Assembly: GCA_036785325.1 (NCBI GenBank)
Contig: JAXIVH010000016.1
Location: forward strand, 5,403,569 to 5,467,568
Source of the DNA: Urophycis tenuis
Taxonomy: Eukaryota > Chordata > Actinopteri > Gadiformes > Phycidae
Direction of reading: 5' to 3'
Length of the DNA: 64,000 nt
Shown here: one piece after another, positions 23,101 to 33,662 of the stretch
Position numbering within the stretch: the stretch's first letter is position 1
Layout of the letters: each line of letters starts with the position of its first letter
Notes under the pieces: generated by a model
Databases searched by the model: none
Told to the model about the DNA's origin: nothing
Seen by the model: the letters and a program-made list of their open reading frames with translations, nothing else
Made by a program: the position numbers and the translations under genes

Positions 23101-23836
23101 GCACTTGATCACTACTCAAGCTGGCATCAGCTGACGAAAGCAGTGGGATGGTTTCTCCGGCTAAAGGAGTTGCTTCTGCACCTAAGTGACATAAGGATAG
23201 AGCTACAAGTTAGCATCAGTCAGTCTGAAGATGACACTGTCAAGCAGGAGGCTCTTCTTAAGCAAAAAATTGGAAAACAGAGCAATAATGGAAAGGAAGC
23301 CACTCACAGTAGAAGACCTGAAACCTAGCCGAAAAAGAGGTAATTCGCTTCAGCCAGAGGCATACATATTCTGAAGAAATTGAAGCATTGCAGAAAAAGG
23401 CACGTGTCAAGAAAAGTAGCCAACTTTACAAGTTGGCCCCTATTCTGCAGGATGGAGTACTGAGGGTAGGTGGATGCACCCCGCCATCCTCTCAAAGCAT
23501 CAGCAAGTGGCTGCTCTCATCATTCGACACATCCATCAAGACGTTGGACATTGTGGAAGGAATCACATGCTCACAAAGTTACGGCAGAAGTATTGGATCC
23601 TTAAATCTAACTCTGCAGTGAGAAGAATTATCTCAGAATGTATGTTGTGCAGGAGGTTACATGCCAAGGCCGGAGAGCAGAAAATTGGCAGACTTGCCAG
23701 ACTGTTTGTTGCCAGACAAACCCCCCTTCACCAATGTAGGAGTGGATTACTTCGGACCCTTTGAAGTCAAGCGAGGACGCAGCATGATTAAGAGATATGG
23801 TGTGATCTTCACCTGTCTTAGAATCAGAGCAGTTCT
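23101..23836 (+). pseudogene. BEL/Pao integrase remnant
   Basis: The sequence resumes with SSWHQLTKAVGWFLRLKELL. It continues with an integrase zinc-binding region (IRHIHQDVGHCGRNHML, then CMLCRR) and the start of the catalytic core (TNVGVDYFGPFEVKRGR, with the first catalytic Asp). At least two frame changes occur. The core ends at about 23836, where GC-rich unrelated DNA begins; later catalytic residues are absent. Confidence 0.75.
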
Positions 23837-24320
23837 CCTCCTCTGGTGGGCTGGTCCTCCCCCGCCTCAGGATCTCCCCCTCTGGCTGTGAGTCCCTCCG
23901 CCTCCTCACTGTGTTTCCCCTGTCCTTCCTCTCCTCCCCCGCCCCCCCGTCCTCCTTCTTCTTCCTGCCCTCCTCTTCCTCCTCTGCCCCCCCAGCCCCT
24001 TCCTTCTCACCCCGCTCTGCCCCTCCACCCTTCTTGCGCTCCTCGTCTTCCTCTCTCTCTCCGTCGCCTGCGGGGGGCCGTCCCCCCGCTAAATCCCCGG
24101 GAGTCCTCTCTTCGTCTGGACCCTCCTCTGCCACGGTCCCGGGGCCGTCGCTCCCTCCCGTGATCTACCCGGCCCCTGCGGCCCCGGGCCGGTCCCCCGC
24201 CGCCCTCTGTCCGTCTGTGGCGTCCCCAGCCGGGGGCTCTGTCTCCGGGCCTTCCCTCCCCGGGGTCCTCGGCCTCGCCAACCAACTGCCACATGGGAGC
24301 GCAACACGTGACAGTTCAGG
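23837..24320. other. C/T-rich low-complexity block of unknown origin
   Basis: About 480 bp of CTCCTC- and CCCCC-rich DNA abruptly replaces the BEL integrase. The minus strand is open for 168 codons of Glu/Arg/Gly-rich residues, which is expected from composition. No terminal repeats or domain were recognised. Confidence 0.4.
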
Positions 24321-25066
24321 TACCGACATTTAAGATTTAAGATCGTTTTCATTCGGTGTTGGTGTGAGTTTCCATTTTCTATCGCACCTCTTCCCTCGTG
24401 TTGAGGTCATATAGAATGAACAAAGCTGGACTTGTGTTAACTGTGTCAGAGGGACCCAAAGATAAGACACCATGTTAGAAGACAATTATGTCAATTATTT
24501 CGATGATCCTCCGTCCATCATCTTCAGAAGTGTCAGGCTTCCCTCAGGATCAAACTTGAGGTCTTGCTTAAGAAAATGTTAAGAAAAGGAATCACAGTCA
24601 GTCCAGTCCTTCTCCTGGATGCCCCACTGCAGCCTCTCTCACTCCCTGTGTTTGTGTATTACAACTGTTCTTCTTCTATGTGTGTATGTCTCTCTCCCTC
24701 TCTTTGTGCCCTCCCTCTCTCCTTCTGCCACTGTTTGTGTTGTTTGCGTTGGTAGTGGTCCTCGCTTTAAAACCCCCATCACCCCATATTACAAACCCAC
24801 TCCATCGCACCCCCACCATACTTTGTGACATGTCAGGGCTACTTTATCTGACCTTCCGTAAATAGAGTCCAGAAATAGAGTCCAAGTTACATAGATGCCG
24901 TGCAATAGGGACGGAAAGCTGCGTCTGGGAACCGTGTACACACACTCATTCACATACACACACACAGATACGCACAGACACACAGGCACAGATACACACA
25001 CACACACACACACACGCACACACGCACACGCACACGCACACGCAAAGATAGCGTTGTACGACAATG
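24321..25066. other. Intergenic DNA upstream of copy 3
   Basis: No gene is seen. A CA-rich microsatellite with CACACG variants spans about 24951-25043, just before the promoter block of copy 3. Confidence 0.4.
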
Positions 25067-25144
25067 TTGTTTTCTAGTAATTACGGTAACATGCATGCCG
25101 GAAGAGGCCATTGTAATTACGGTAACATAACGGAAAAGGCCATT
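25067..25144 (+). promoter_or_regulatory. Doubled promoter block, zinc-finger copy 3
   Basis: TTCTAGTAATTACGGTAAC with GCCGGAAGAGGCC is followed at once by a second GTAATTACGGTAACATAACG with GAAAAGGCC. The module is doubled, as in copies 4-7, but single in copies 1, 2 and 8. Confidence 0.5.
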
Positions 25145-25232
25145 GTGCGTGTGACGTTCTGGAGTTATTCGACATCCTAGGGTTCGGTTTGTTGTCAGTT
25201 TCTGTCACATATCGCCGGTAGTTTGGTAAAAT

Positions 25233-27196
25233 ATGCCAATAAACATGTCGCCGTGCAACTCAACTCTAGAAGAACAGCTTTCGTCCATCATGGATGTACT
25301 TGCGAAAGCGGCCGTATCTGAAATCAGCGAACTGTTCTCAGAAAGCTCGGCTACCCTTCGCTTACAAATAAGTCAAAGCCAGAAAGAAAACGAAGCGCTG
25401 AGGGCGAAGATGAAGGTGATGAAGAGTGAGCTGTTTTCTCTGAGGATTCAAACCAGATCAAATGCATCCCGTGCGGCCAGTCGTTTTGCCCTGGCTCGAG
25501 CCAACAGCTGGAAACCACGGACCAAACCACTGGGAAACGGTGAGACCCCACTGGAATAGATGGAGAACAGGACAGTCCAGGTGTTCAGGGGTCTTTAAGC
25601 ATGCTCACTTTACTATTGATTACTATATGAGTAGTGATAATAAAACCTCATAATAATTATCATGATCAATAATGACCCATTAATAATGAATAATAACAGC
25701 AGCAGGCGACCTCACAATACATGCCTTATCGAAATAGACGGTCTGCCCATTTCTTGCACTTTGAATAGAATGTTATGTCATCTCATCATCCTCAATCATT
25801 CTCAGACCTAAGCCCCCTGAATGACCACAAAGCGGATGGAAATTCCCCTTCATGTACACAATCCAAAAGTGAGGCTTCCTCTGTAACAACTCCAGTGGAG
25901 GTAAGCACAACACACACCCTTAGAAAGCACACCTTTACTTTTCTGTAGAAATGCAAGAATATGTCTTGTGTGTGTTTCCCTCCTAATGTGGAAAGCAGGA
26001 GACCCCAGACATCATTTTAATCAAGGATGAAGAGGATATCAGTGGAGGCAGGCAAGGTGATTAATACATGTGATGTTCTTCAAGTAATATCAGTGTGCAC
26101 CTAAGGCTGGGAAATGTATCAGTATTATAGGATATGGCATAAGTGTTGTCTTTCCTGTTTAAAGGCTGCATTACAGTTACGTGATGCCAGAATTTACCAG
26201 ACTGTTCTAGCTGTAGCATGTCTACCTTAACATGCCATTGTAAGTTTAATTGACAAGGGACGTGTTTAACTTGTTGGGGAACTTACAAAGAGCCATAGGT
26301 GAACAAATTCCACAATCAGTGAGACTTGAGTAGTTACTTACAAAGTATCTACTGTATCCTAACTATCTCTGTCTTTCTGTCTCTTCTCTGCAGAAGACCG
26401 CGATGACCCTGCAGAGCGCAGCACGCAGCACGTTGCCCCCTCGGGGAGTCAGCATGTGGACGTCCCTGGCTCCTCCCACATGTCCAGTCACAACGAGGAG
26501 CTGCGGATCCTGAGTATCAACGGACGAGGGGAGGGCCCACTGGACGGCCATGACACCCTCTTCACAGCGTCCGAACTGGAGGCCCTGAGCTCGCTGTCCC
26601 CGGACCACAGCATCACCCACGACAGCCTCCTCAGCTTCAACAGCGGCCCCAGCGAGAGGGTCCCGGCACAGGGGATGCAGGACAGCAGGGGGGGTCCCGG
26701 TAGAGACGGCCAAGCAGAACGGCTGCAGCGCCTCCAGGCCGCCTCCCTGTCCATGAAGCACGCCGCGCTGGAGGCCGACGACACGGGGAGGCGCCCGGGC
26801 CACTTCGGGGCACAGTTCCCGCTGCAGCACAACCTGGCGTTCTCACACGACGCAGCCCAGAGCCTGGACTGTGGCGAGCAGTTTGTCCCACGCGAGGAGC
26901 AGACCGGGCACTGGGCCGGCAAGAGGAAAGCGACGCCCGTTCCATGCACCGTGTGCGGCAAGGTGCTGGCCAACAAGTACAAGCTGAACGCCCACATGCG
27001 CATGCACAATGAGGTGAAGCCCCACGGCTGCGTCCAGTGCGGGAAGCGCTTCAGGCGGAGCGGCCACCTGAAGGTCCACCTGACCACCCACTCCCGGGAG
27101 AGGCCCTACGTGTGTCTGCATTGCAACGCCAGCTACAGCCGCCCCTGCAGTCTGCGACGCCACATGATCAAGCATGTGAGCGGAGGGGCGCTTTGA
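25233..27196 (+). CDS. C2H2 zinc-finger protein, array copy 3
   Basis: The exons are 25233-25539, 25806-25900, 25999-26056 and 26394-27196, all in phase (420 aa). Exon 1 belongs to the second subtype (SELFSE, RAKMKVMKSELFSLRIQ), shared with copies 4-5. Exon 4 has three C2H2 fingers with helices NKYKLNAH, RRSGHLKVH and RPCSLRRH. The inter-finger linkers are atypical (NEVKPHG, SRERPYV). The degenerate upstream finger reads LDCGEQF. The tail after the last His is VSGGAL. Copy 4 is its closest relative across fingers, 3' UTR and downstream DNA. Confidence 0.87.
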
Positions 27197-27903
27197 CACA
27201 GAGCAAGTGGACGCTTTGACTGACACCTCTTTAGTGTATTTGATCAAATTACTGCCTTAGGTTTTTTTCGTCACTGTCCAATGTTTGTATTTGTATTATT
27301 TTCCTTTATGTATTTCTTGATCATTTTTTTGTTTAAAAAAAAAAACCCATGGAGTGTGATACTTTCCACAATTCTATTGTGTTTATATTGAGACCTCATA
27401 AGATGTGGAACTTCTTGACATTTAATGAATTGTGTAATACGTAACTCTACTGCAGCACAATCGTTTGTTTTATTTCCCAACAACGAATCACCTTGACGTA
27501 GATCTGGAGATTTAGAATTGGGTGTTGTGAATTGAACTTGAAAAGTTATCCCCAGCAGGACTCCACCTGTCTCATGTGTAACCACGGCTACGCTGTGATA
27601 CTTTTTACGTACCGTCGTTGTGTGTAAGAGTTATACTGAGCGACATCAGTAAGAACAAAAAAAATGATCTAAGCACTCCAACACATTACTTTCTAACGCG
27701 TACCTCCACGCCTGTTGGCACATCACCTCCCCCGTGGACACCCCTGGGACTTCTTTTAGGAAACATTCACGTCATTATGATTTTAAATGTTTAAACTCAA
27801 CATTCTTTCAACTCCTTACTAAACCTAAACCTATAAACACACACGCGCGCGCGCGCACACCCTATGGCGCGCACACACACACCACAGAGTTGTACGACAA
27901 TGT
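27197..27903. other. 3' UTR of copy 3 and duplicated intergenic DNA
   Basis: 27197-27600 is almost the same as 30051-30480 after copy 4. 27600-27800 matches 4250-4450 upstream of copy 1. A purine/pyrimidine alternating CG/CA run occurs at about 27838-27882. No separate gene is seen. Confidence 0.55.
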
Positions 27904-27973
27904 TGTTTTCCAGTAATTACGGTAACACACCGGAAGAGGCCATTGCAATTGCGGTAACAGTACCGAAAAGGCC
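27904..27973 (+). promoter_or_regulatory. Doubled promoter block, zinc-finger copy 4
   Basis: CCAGTAATTACGGTAACACA with CCGGAAGAGGCC is followed by CAATTGCGGTAACAGTACCG with AAAAGGCC. The second module has lost the full CCGGAAG core. Confidence 0.45.
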
Positions 27974-28063
27974 GTTGAGAGTATTAAGTTCTGGGGTTAG
28001 TCAACATCCCAGGGTTAAGTTTGATAACAGTTTCTGTCAAATCTCGCTGGTAGTCCAGTAAAC

Positions 28064-30050
28064 ATGTCGCCGTGCAACGAAACTTTAGAAGAACAGCTCT
28101 CGTCCATCATGGACGTACTTGCGAAAGCGGCCGTATCTGAAATCAGCGAACTGTTCTCAGAAGGATCGGCTACCCTTCGCTTACAAATAGCTCAGAGCCA
28201 GAAAGAAAACGAAGCGCTGAGGGCGAAGATGAAGGTGATGAAGAGTGAGCTGTTTTCTCTGAGGATTCAAACCAGATCAAATGCATCCCGTGCGGCCAGT
28301 CGTTTTGCCCTGGCTCGAGCCAACAGCTGGAAGCCACGGACCAAACCACTGGGAAACGGTGGGAATAGATGGAGAACAGGACAGTCCCAGTGTTCAGGGG
28401 TCTTTACGCATGCTCGCTTTACTGTGGACTACTATATGAGTAGTGATGATAAAACAGTCATAACAATTATCATGATGAATAATGACCAATTATTAATAAA
28501 TAATAACAGCAGCAGGTGACCTCACAATACATGCCTCATCATCTCAAAAGATGATACACCCATTCCCTGCACTTTGAATGCTCTTGGTCAAGAATGTAAT
28601 GCCATCTCATCTTCCTATCATCATGCTCAGACCTAAACCCCCTGAATGACCACAAAGCGGATGGAAATTCCCCTTCATGTACACAATCCAAAAGTGAGGC
28701 TTCCTCTGTTACAACTCCAGTGGAGGTAAGAACAACACACAGCCATAGAAAGCACACCTTTACTTTTCTGTAGAAATGCAAGAATATGTCTTGTGTGTGT
28801 TTCCCTCCTAATGTGGAAAGCAGGAGACCCCAGACATCATTTTAATCAAGGATGAAGAGGATATCAGTGGAGGCAGGCAAGGTGATTAATACATGTGATG
28901 TTCTTCAAGTAATATCAGTGTGCACCTAAGGCTGGGAAATGTATCAGTATTATAGGATATGGCATAAGTGTTGTCTTTCCTGTTTAAAGGCTGCATTACA
29001 GTTACGTGATGCCATAATTTACCAGACTGTTCTAGCTGTAGCATGTCTACCTTAACATGCCATTGTAAGTTTAATTGACAAGGGATGTGTTTAACTAGTT
29101 GGGGAACTTACAAAGAGCCATAGGTGAACAAATTCCACAATCAGTGAGACTTGAATAGATACTTACAAAGTATCTACTGTATCCTTATGTGCAAGTGATG
29201 TATCAAAACAAGTACTTTATCTCTGTCTTTCTGTCTCTTCTCTGCAGAAGACTGTGAATACTCTGCAGAGCGCAGCACGCAGCACGGTGCCCCCTCGGGG
29301 AGTCAGCATGTGGACGTCCCTGGCTCCTCCCACATGTCCAGTCACAACGAGGAGCTGCGGATCCTGAGTGTCCACGGACGAGGGGAGGGCCCACTGGACG
29401 GCCATGACACCCTCTTCACAGCGTCCGAACTGGAGGCCCTGAGCTCGCTGTCCCCGGACCACAGCATCACCCACGACAGCCTCCTCAGCTTCAACAGCGG
29501 CCCCAGCGAGAGGGTCCCGGCACAGGGGATGCAGGACAGCAGGGGGGGTCCCGGTAGAGACGGCCAAGCAGAACGGCTGCAGCGCCTCCAGGCCGCCTCC
29601 CTGTCCCTGAAGCACGCCGCGCTGAAGGCCGACGACACGGGGAGGCGCCCGGGCCACTTTGGGGCACAGTTCCCCTTGCAGCACAACCTGCCGTTCTCAC
29701 ACGACACGGCCCAGAGCCTGGACTGTGGCCAGCAGTTTGTCCCCCACAAGGAGCAGACCGGGCACTGGGCCGGCAATGGGAAAGTGACGCCCGTTCCATG
29801 CGCCATTTGCGGCAAGGTGCTGGCCAACAAGTACAAGCTGAACGCCCACATGCGCATGCACAATGAGGTGAAGCCCCACGTCTGCATCGAGTGCGGGAAG
29901 CGCTTCAGGCGGCGCGGCCACCTGAAGTTCCACCTGACCACCCACTCCCGGGAGAGGCCCTACGTGTGTCTGCATTGCAACGCCAGCTACAGCCGCCCCT
30001 GCAGTCTGCGACGCCACATGATCAAGCACGTGAGCGGAGGGGCGCCTTGA
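28064..30050 (+). CDS. C2H2 zinc-finger protein, array copy 4
   Basis: The exons are 28064-28358, 28631-28725, 28824-28881 and 29248-30050, in phase (416 aa). The upstream ATG of the other copies is lost by a small deletion (CCAGTAAACATG remains), so translation must start at MSPCNETLEEQ, four residues later. The exon 1 donor is also altered by a deletion to ACGGTGGGAATAG, a weaker GTGGGA site. Exon 4 has three fingers with helices NKYKLNAH, RRRGHLKFH and RPCSLRRH. It is the nearest relative of copy 3 and probably a recent duplicate. Splicing efficiency at exon 1 is the main doubt. Confidence 0.8.
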
Positions 30051-30532
30051 CACAGAGCAAGTGGACGCTTTGACTGACACCTCTTTTGTGTATTTGATCA
30101 AATTACTGCCTTAGGTTTTTTTCGTCACTGTCCAATGTTTGTATTTGTATTATTTTCCTTTGTGTTTTTCTTGATCATTTTTTTGTTAAAAAAAAAACCC
30201 ATTGAGTGTGATACTTTCCACAATCCTATTGTGTTTATATTGAGAGTATTCATAAGTTGTGGAACTTTTTGACATTTAATGAATTGTGTAATACGTAACT
30301 CTACTGCAGCACAAACGTTTGTTTTATTTCCCAACAACGAATCACCTTGACGTAGATCTGGAGATTTAGAATTGGGTGTTGTGAATTGAACTTGAAAAGT
30401 AATCCCCAGCGGGACTCCACCTGTCTCATGTGTAACCACGGCGACGCTGTGATACTTTTTAAGTACCGTTGTTGTGTGTAAGAGTTATACTGAGCGACAT
30501 CAGTAAGAACAACAAAATTATCTCAGCACTCC
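30051..30532. other. 3' UTR of copy 4 and duplicated intergenic DNA
   Basis: This closely matches 27197-27680 after copy 3, including the T-rich and A-rich tracts near 30115-30200. It ends at the solo LTR insertion. No independent gene is seen. Confidence 0.5.
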
Positions 30533-30931
30533 TGTCACGAGGCGTTCCGACCAGCAGATGGCGACAGAGAGCACTTCCAGGGGCACCAAGAGAAAGTAAC
30601 CTGAAGACGCCCATATTTGGTCCTTCCTACTCACCTGGAACAGATGGCCGGATTGATTGTATATTGTGTTCATGTTTCTCACCTGTGTTCAGTTATTAGC
30701 CTTCATTAGTTGGGGGTATTTAGAGCCCTCTGTTTTCTGTGCCGCTTGCTGAGTCTTTAATGCTGTTTGAGACTGTTTTCGTGTGTATTGTAAAGATCCC
30801 AAAGTTTTGAGTAAAAGCCTTGGACCTCCCGTGACTCCTATCCTGACTCTGCATCCTTTGGGTTTTCCTGGTAGACCATCAGGTTTGGCTAAGGTGAATA
30901 GAGCCTCTGGTGGTCAAACTCTGCCGTGACA
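30533..30931 (+). mobile_element. Solo LTR
   Basis: The 399-bp element starts TGTCACGAGGCG and ends GCCGTGACA. It is flanked by the 5-bp duplication ACTCC (30528-30532 and 30932-30936). The matching site upstream of copy 4 (about 27671) reads GCACTCCAACACATTAC with no insertion, so the empty site is visible in the same window. The TGTCA start and 5-bp duplication fit a Gypsy- or retrovirus-type LTR. Confidence 0.85.
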
Positions 30932-31159
30932 ACTCCAACGCATTACTTTCTTTCGTACCTCCACGCCTGTTGGCACATCACTTCCCCCGTGGCCACCACT
31001 GGGACCCCTTTTAGGAAACATTCACCTCATTGTGATTTAAACTCAACATTCTTTCAAATCTCTATTTCACAAACGGTTTTTGTTTTTCCCGGGCGGGGAC
31101 CATACAACACTCATTACTAAACCTAACCCTGTGCGCGCGCACACACACACGAAAATGTT

Positions 31160-31229
31160 GTTTTCTAGTAATTACGGTAACGCACCGGAAAAGGCCATTG
31201 CAATTGCGGTAACAATACCGAATAGGCCT
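31160..31229 (+). promoter_or_regulatory. Doubled promoter block, zinc-finger copy 5
   Basis: TTTTCTAGTAATTACGGTAA with CGCACCGGAAAAGGCC is followed by CAATTGCGGTAACAATACCG with AATAGGCC. A short CA run precedes it (31139-31150). Confidence 0.45.
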
Positions 31230-31321
31230 CTGTGTGTGTATTACGTTTTGGGGTTAGTCGACATCACAGGGTTCAGTTTGATAACAGTTTCTGTTAAATC
31301 TCGCTGGTAGTCCAGTAAAAT

Positions 31322-33322
31322 ATGCCAGTAAACATGTCGCCGTGTAACTCAACTCTAGAAGAACAGCTCTCGTCCATCATGGACGTACTTGCGAAAGCGG
31401 CCGTATCTGAAATCAGCGAACTGTTCTCGGAAGGATCGGCTACCCTTCGCTTACAAATAACTCAGAGCCAGAAAGAAAACGAAGCGCTGAGGGCGAAGAT
31501 GAAGGTGATGAAGAGTGAGCTGTTTTCTCTGAGGATTCAAACCAGATCAAATGCATCCCGTGCGGCCAGTCGTTTTGCCCTGGCTCGAGCCAACAGCTGG
31601 AAACCACGGACCAAACCACTGGGAAACGGTGAGACCCCACTGGAATAGATGGAGAACAGGACAGTCCAGGTGTTAAGGGGTCTTTAAGCATGCTCACTTT
31701 ACTGTGGACTACTATATTAGTGATAATAAAACAGTCATAATAATTATCATGATCAATAATGACCAATTAATAATAAATAATAACAGCAGCAGGTGACCTC
31801 ACAATACATGCCTCATCATCTCAATAGACGATATACCCATTCCCTGCACTTTGAATGCTCTTGGTCAAGAATGTAATGTCATCTCATCTTCCTATCATCA
31901 TGCTCAGACCTAAGCCCCCTGAATGAACACAAAGCGGATGGAAATTCCCCTTCATGTACACAATCCAAAAGTGAGGCTTCCTCTGTTACAACTCCAGTGG
32001 AGGTAAGCACAACACACACCCATAGAAAGCACACCTTTACTTTTCTGTAGAAATGCAAGAATATGTCTTGTGTGTGTTTCCCTCCTAATGTGGAAAGCAG
32101 GAGACCCCAGACATCATTTTAATCAAGGATGAAGAGGATATCAGTGGAGGGAGGCAAGGTGATTAATACATGTGATGTTCTTCAAGTAATATCAGTGTGC
32201 ACCTAAGGCTGGGAAATGTATCAGTATTATAGGATATGGCATAAGTGTTGTCTTTCCTGTTTAAAGGCTGCATTGCAGTTATTTGATTCCAGAATTTCCC
32301 AGACTACAATGACCCTAATAACCCTAACCCTAACCTTAACATGCCATTGTAAGTTTAATTGACAAGGGATGTGTTTAACTAGTTGGGGAACTTACAAACA
32401 GCCATAGGTGAACAAATTCCACAATCATTGAGACTTAAGTAGTTACTTACAAAGTATCTTCTCTATCCTCATGTGCAAGTGATGTATCAAAACAAGTACT
32501 TTATCTCTGTCTTTCTGTCTCTTCTCTGCAGTAGACTGTGAATACTCTGCAGAGCGCAGCACGCAGCACGGTGCCCCCTCGGGGAGTCAGCATGTGGACG
32601 TCCCTGGCTCCTCCCACATGTCCAGTCACAACGAGGAGCTGCGGATCCTGAGTGTCCACGGACGAGGGGAGGGCCCACTGGACGGCCATGACACCCTCTT
32701 CACAGCGTCCGAACTGGAGGCCCTGAGCTCGCTGTCCCCGGACCACAGCATCACCCACGACAGCCTCCTCAGCTTCAACAGCGGCCCCAGCGAGAGGGTC
32801 CCGGCACAGGGGATGCAGGACAGCAGGGGGGGTCCCGGTAGAGACGGCCGAGCAGAACGGCTGCAGCGCCTCCAGGCCGCCTCCCTGTCCCTGAAGCACG
32901 CCGTGCTCGAGGCCGACGACACGGGGAGGCGCCCGGGCCACTTCGGGGCACAGTTCCCGCTGGAGCACAACCTGGCGTTCCCGCAGGGCGCCGCCCAGAG
33001 CCTGGACTGTGGCGAGCAGTTTGTCCCCCGCAAGGAGCAGACCGGGCGTCGGGCCGGCACCAAGATGGCGACTCCCATCCCATGTACCGTATGCGGCAAG
33101 GTGGTGGCCAGCAAACACAACCTTAATTCTCACATGCGCATGCACAATGAGGTGAAGCCCCACGGCTGCGTCCAGTGCGGGAAGCGCTTCAGGCGGAGCG
33201 GCCACCTGAAGGTCCACCTGAGGACTCACTCCGGGGAGAAGCCCTGTGTGTGTCTGCATTGCAACGCCAGCTTCAGCCATGACAGCAGTCTGCGACGCCA
33301 CATGGTGAAGCACATAAACTAA
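31322..33322 (+). CDS. C2H2 zinc-finger protein, array copy 5
   Basis: The exons are 31322-31628, 31908-32002, 32101-32158 and 32532-33322, in phase (416 aa). At the start of exon 4 the usual GAA codon is GTA (Glu to Val); the visible TAG there is out of phase and not a stop. Exon 1 is of the copy 3/4 subtype. Exon 4 carries three fingers with helices SKHNLNSH, RRSGHLKVH and HDSSLRRH. The second linker is SGEKP, and the protein ends HMVKHIN, as in copies 6 and 7. Intron 3 contains a short telomere-like CCCTAA stretch near 32311-32340. Confidence 0.86.
32311..32340. repeat. Short telomere-like CCCTAA repeat in intron 3 of copy 5
   Basis: GACCCTAATAACCCTAACCC followed by TAACCTTAAC contains three near-exact CCCTAA units. 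It replaces the sequence found in copies 3 and 4 at the same place (TGTTCTAGCTGTAGCATG). Confidence 0.5.
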
Positions 33323-33507
33323 AGGGTGCTTTGACACAGAGCGACAGGGCACTCTGATTGACAGCTCTCCCTTGTATTTGGTCATTGTTTACCATAGGCT
33401 TTTTTTTTTAATCATGTTTAAAGACACTCTCCAACTTATTGACTTGTTATTTTTCTTTTCACTTACACACACACACACACACACACACAGAGTTGTACGA
33501 CAATGTT

Positions 33508-33573
33508 GTTTTCTAGTAATTACGGTAATACGCCGGAAGAGGCCCCTGCAATTACGGTAACGGAAGAGGCTAT
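33508..33573 (+). promoter_or_regulatory. Doubled promoter block, zinc-finger copy 6
   Basis: TTTTCTAGTAATTACGGTAA with TACGCCGGAAGAGGCC is followed by CAATTACGGTAACGGAAGAG with GCTATT. It shares the CCCCTGCAATTACGG junction with copy 7. A CA microsatellite lies just upstream (about 33465-33488). Confidence 0.45.
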
Positions 33574-33662
33574 TGTATATATTTCGTTCTGAGGTTAGTC
33601 AACATCCCAGGGTTCAGTTTGAGGTCAGTTTCCGTTTCATCTTGCCGGTATCCCAGTAAAAT

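Larger units (their letters stand above)
18214..23836 (+). mobile_element. Decayed BEL/Pao LTR retrotransposon with nested insertions
   Basis: Fragments appear in BEL/Pao order on the + strand: gag N-terminus (18214-18489), gag zinc knuckle (about 19100-19205), protease/RT (about 19650-21410), RNase H region (21850-22400), and integrase zinc-binding and core start (about 23380-23836). Frameshifts and stops break the frame throughout. Three DNA transposons lie inside, at 20619, 21556 and 22444. A further unrecognised insertion (about 18490-18835) splits gag. No LTR pair was found. The 3' end is replaced by GC-rich DNA at about 23837. Confidence 0.8.

Noticed and set aside
32530..32540. Apparent stop (TAG) at the start of exon 4 in copy 5
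   Set aside because: The junction phase makes it part of GTA-GAC; the frame stays open.
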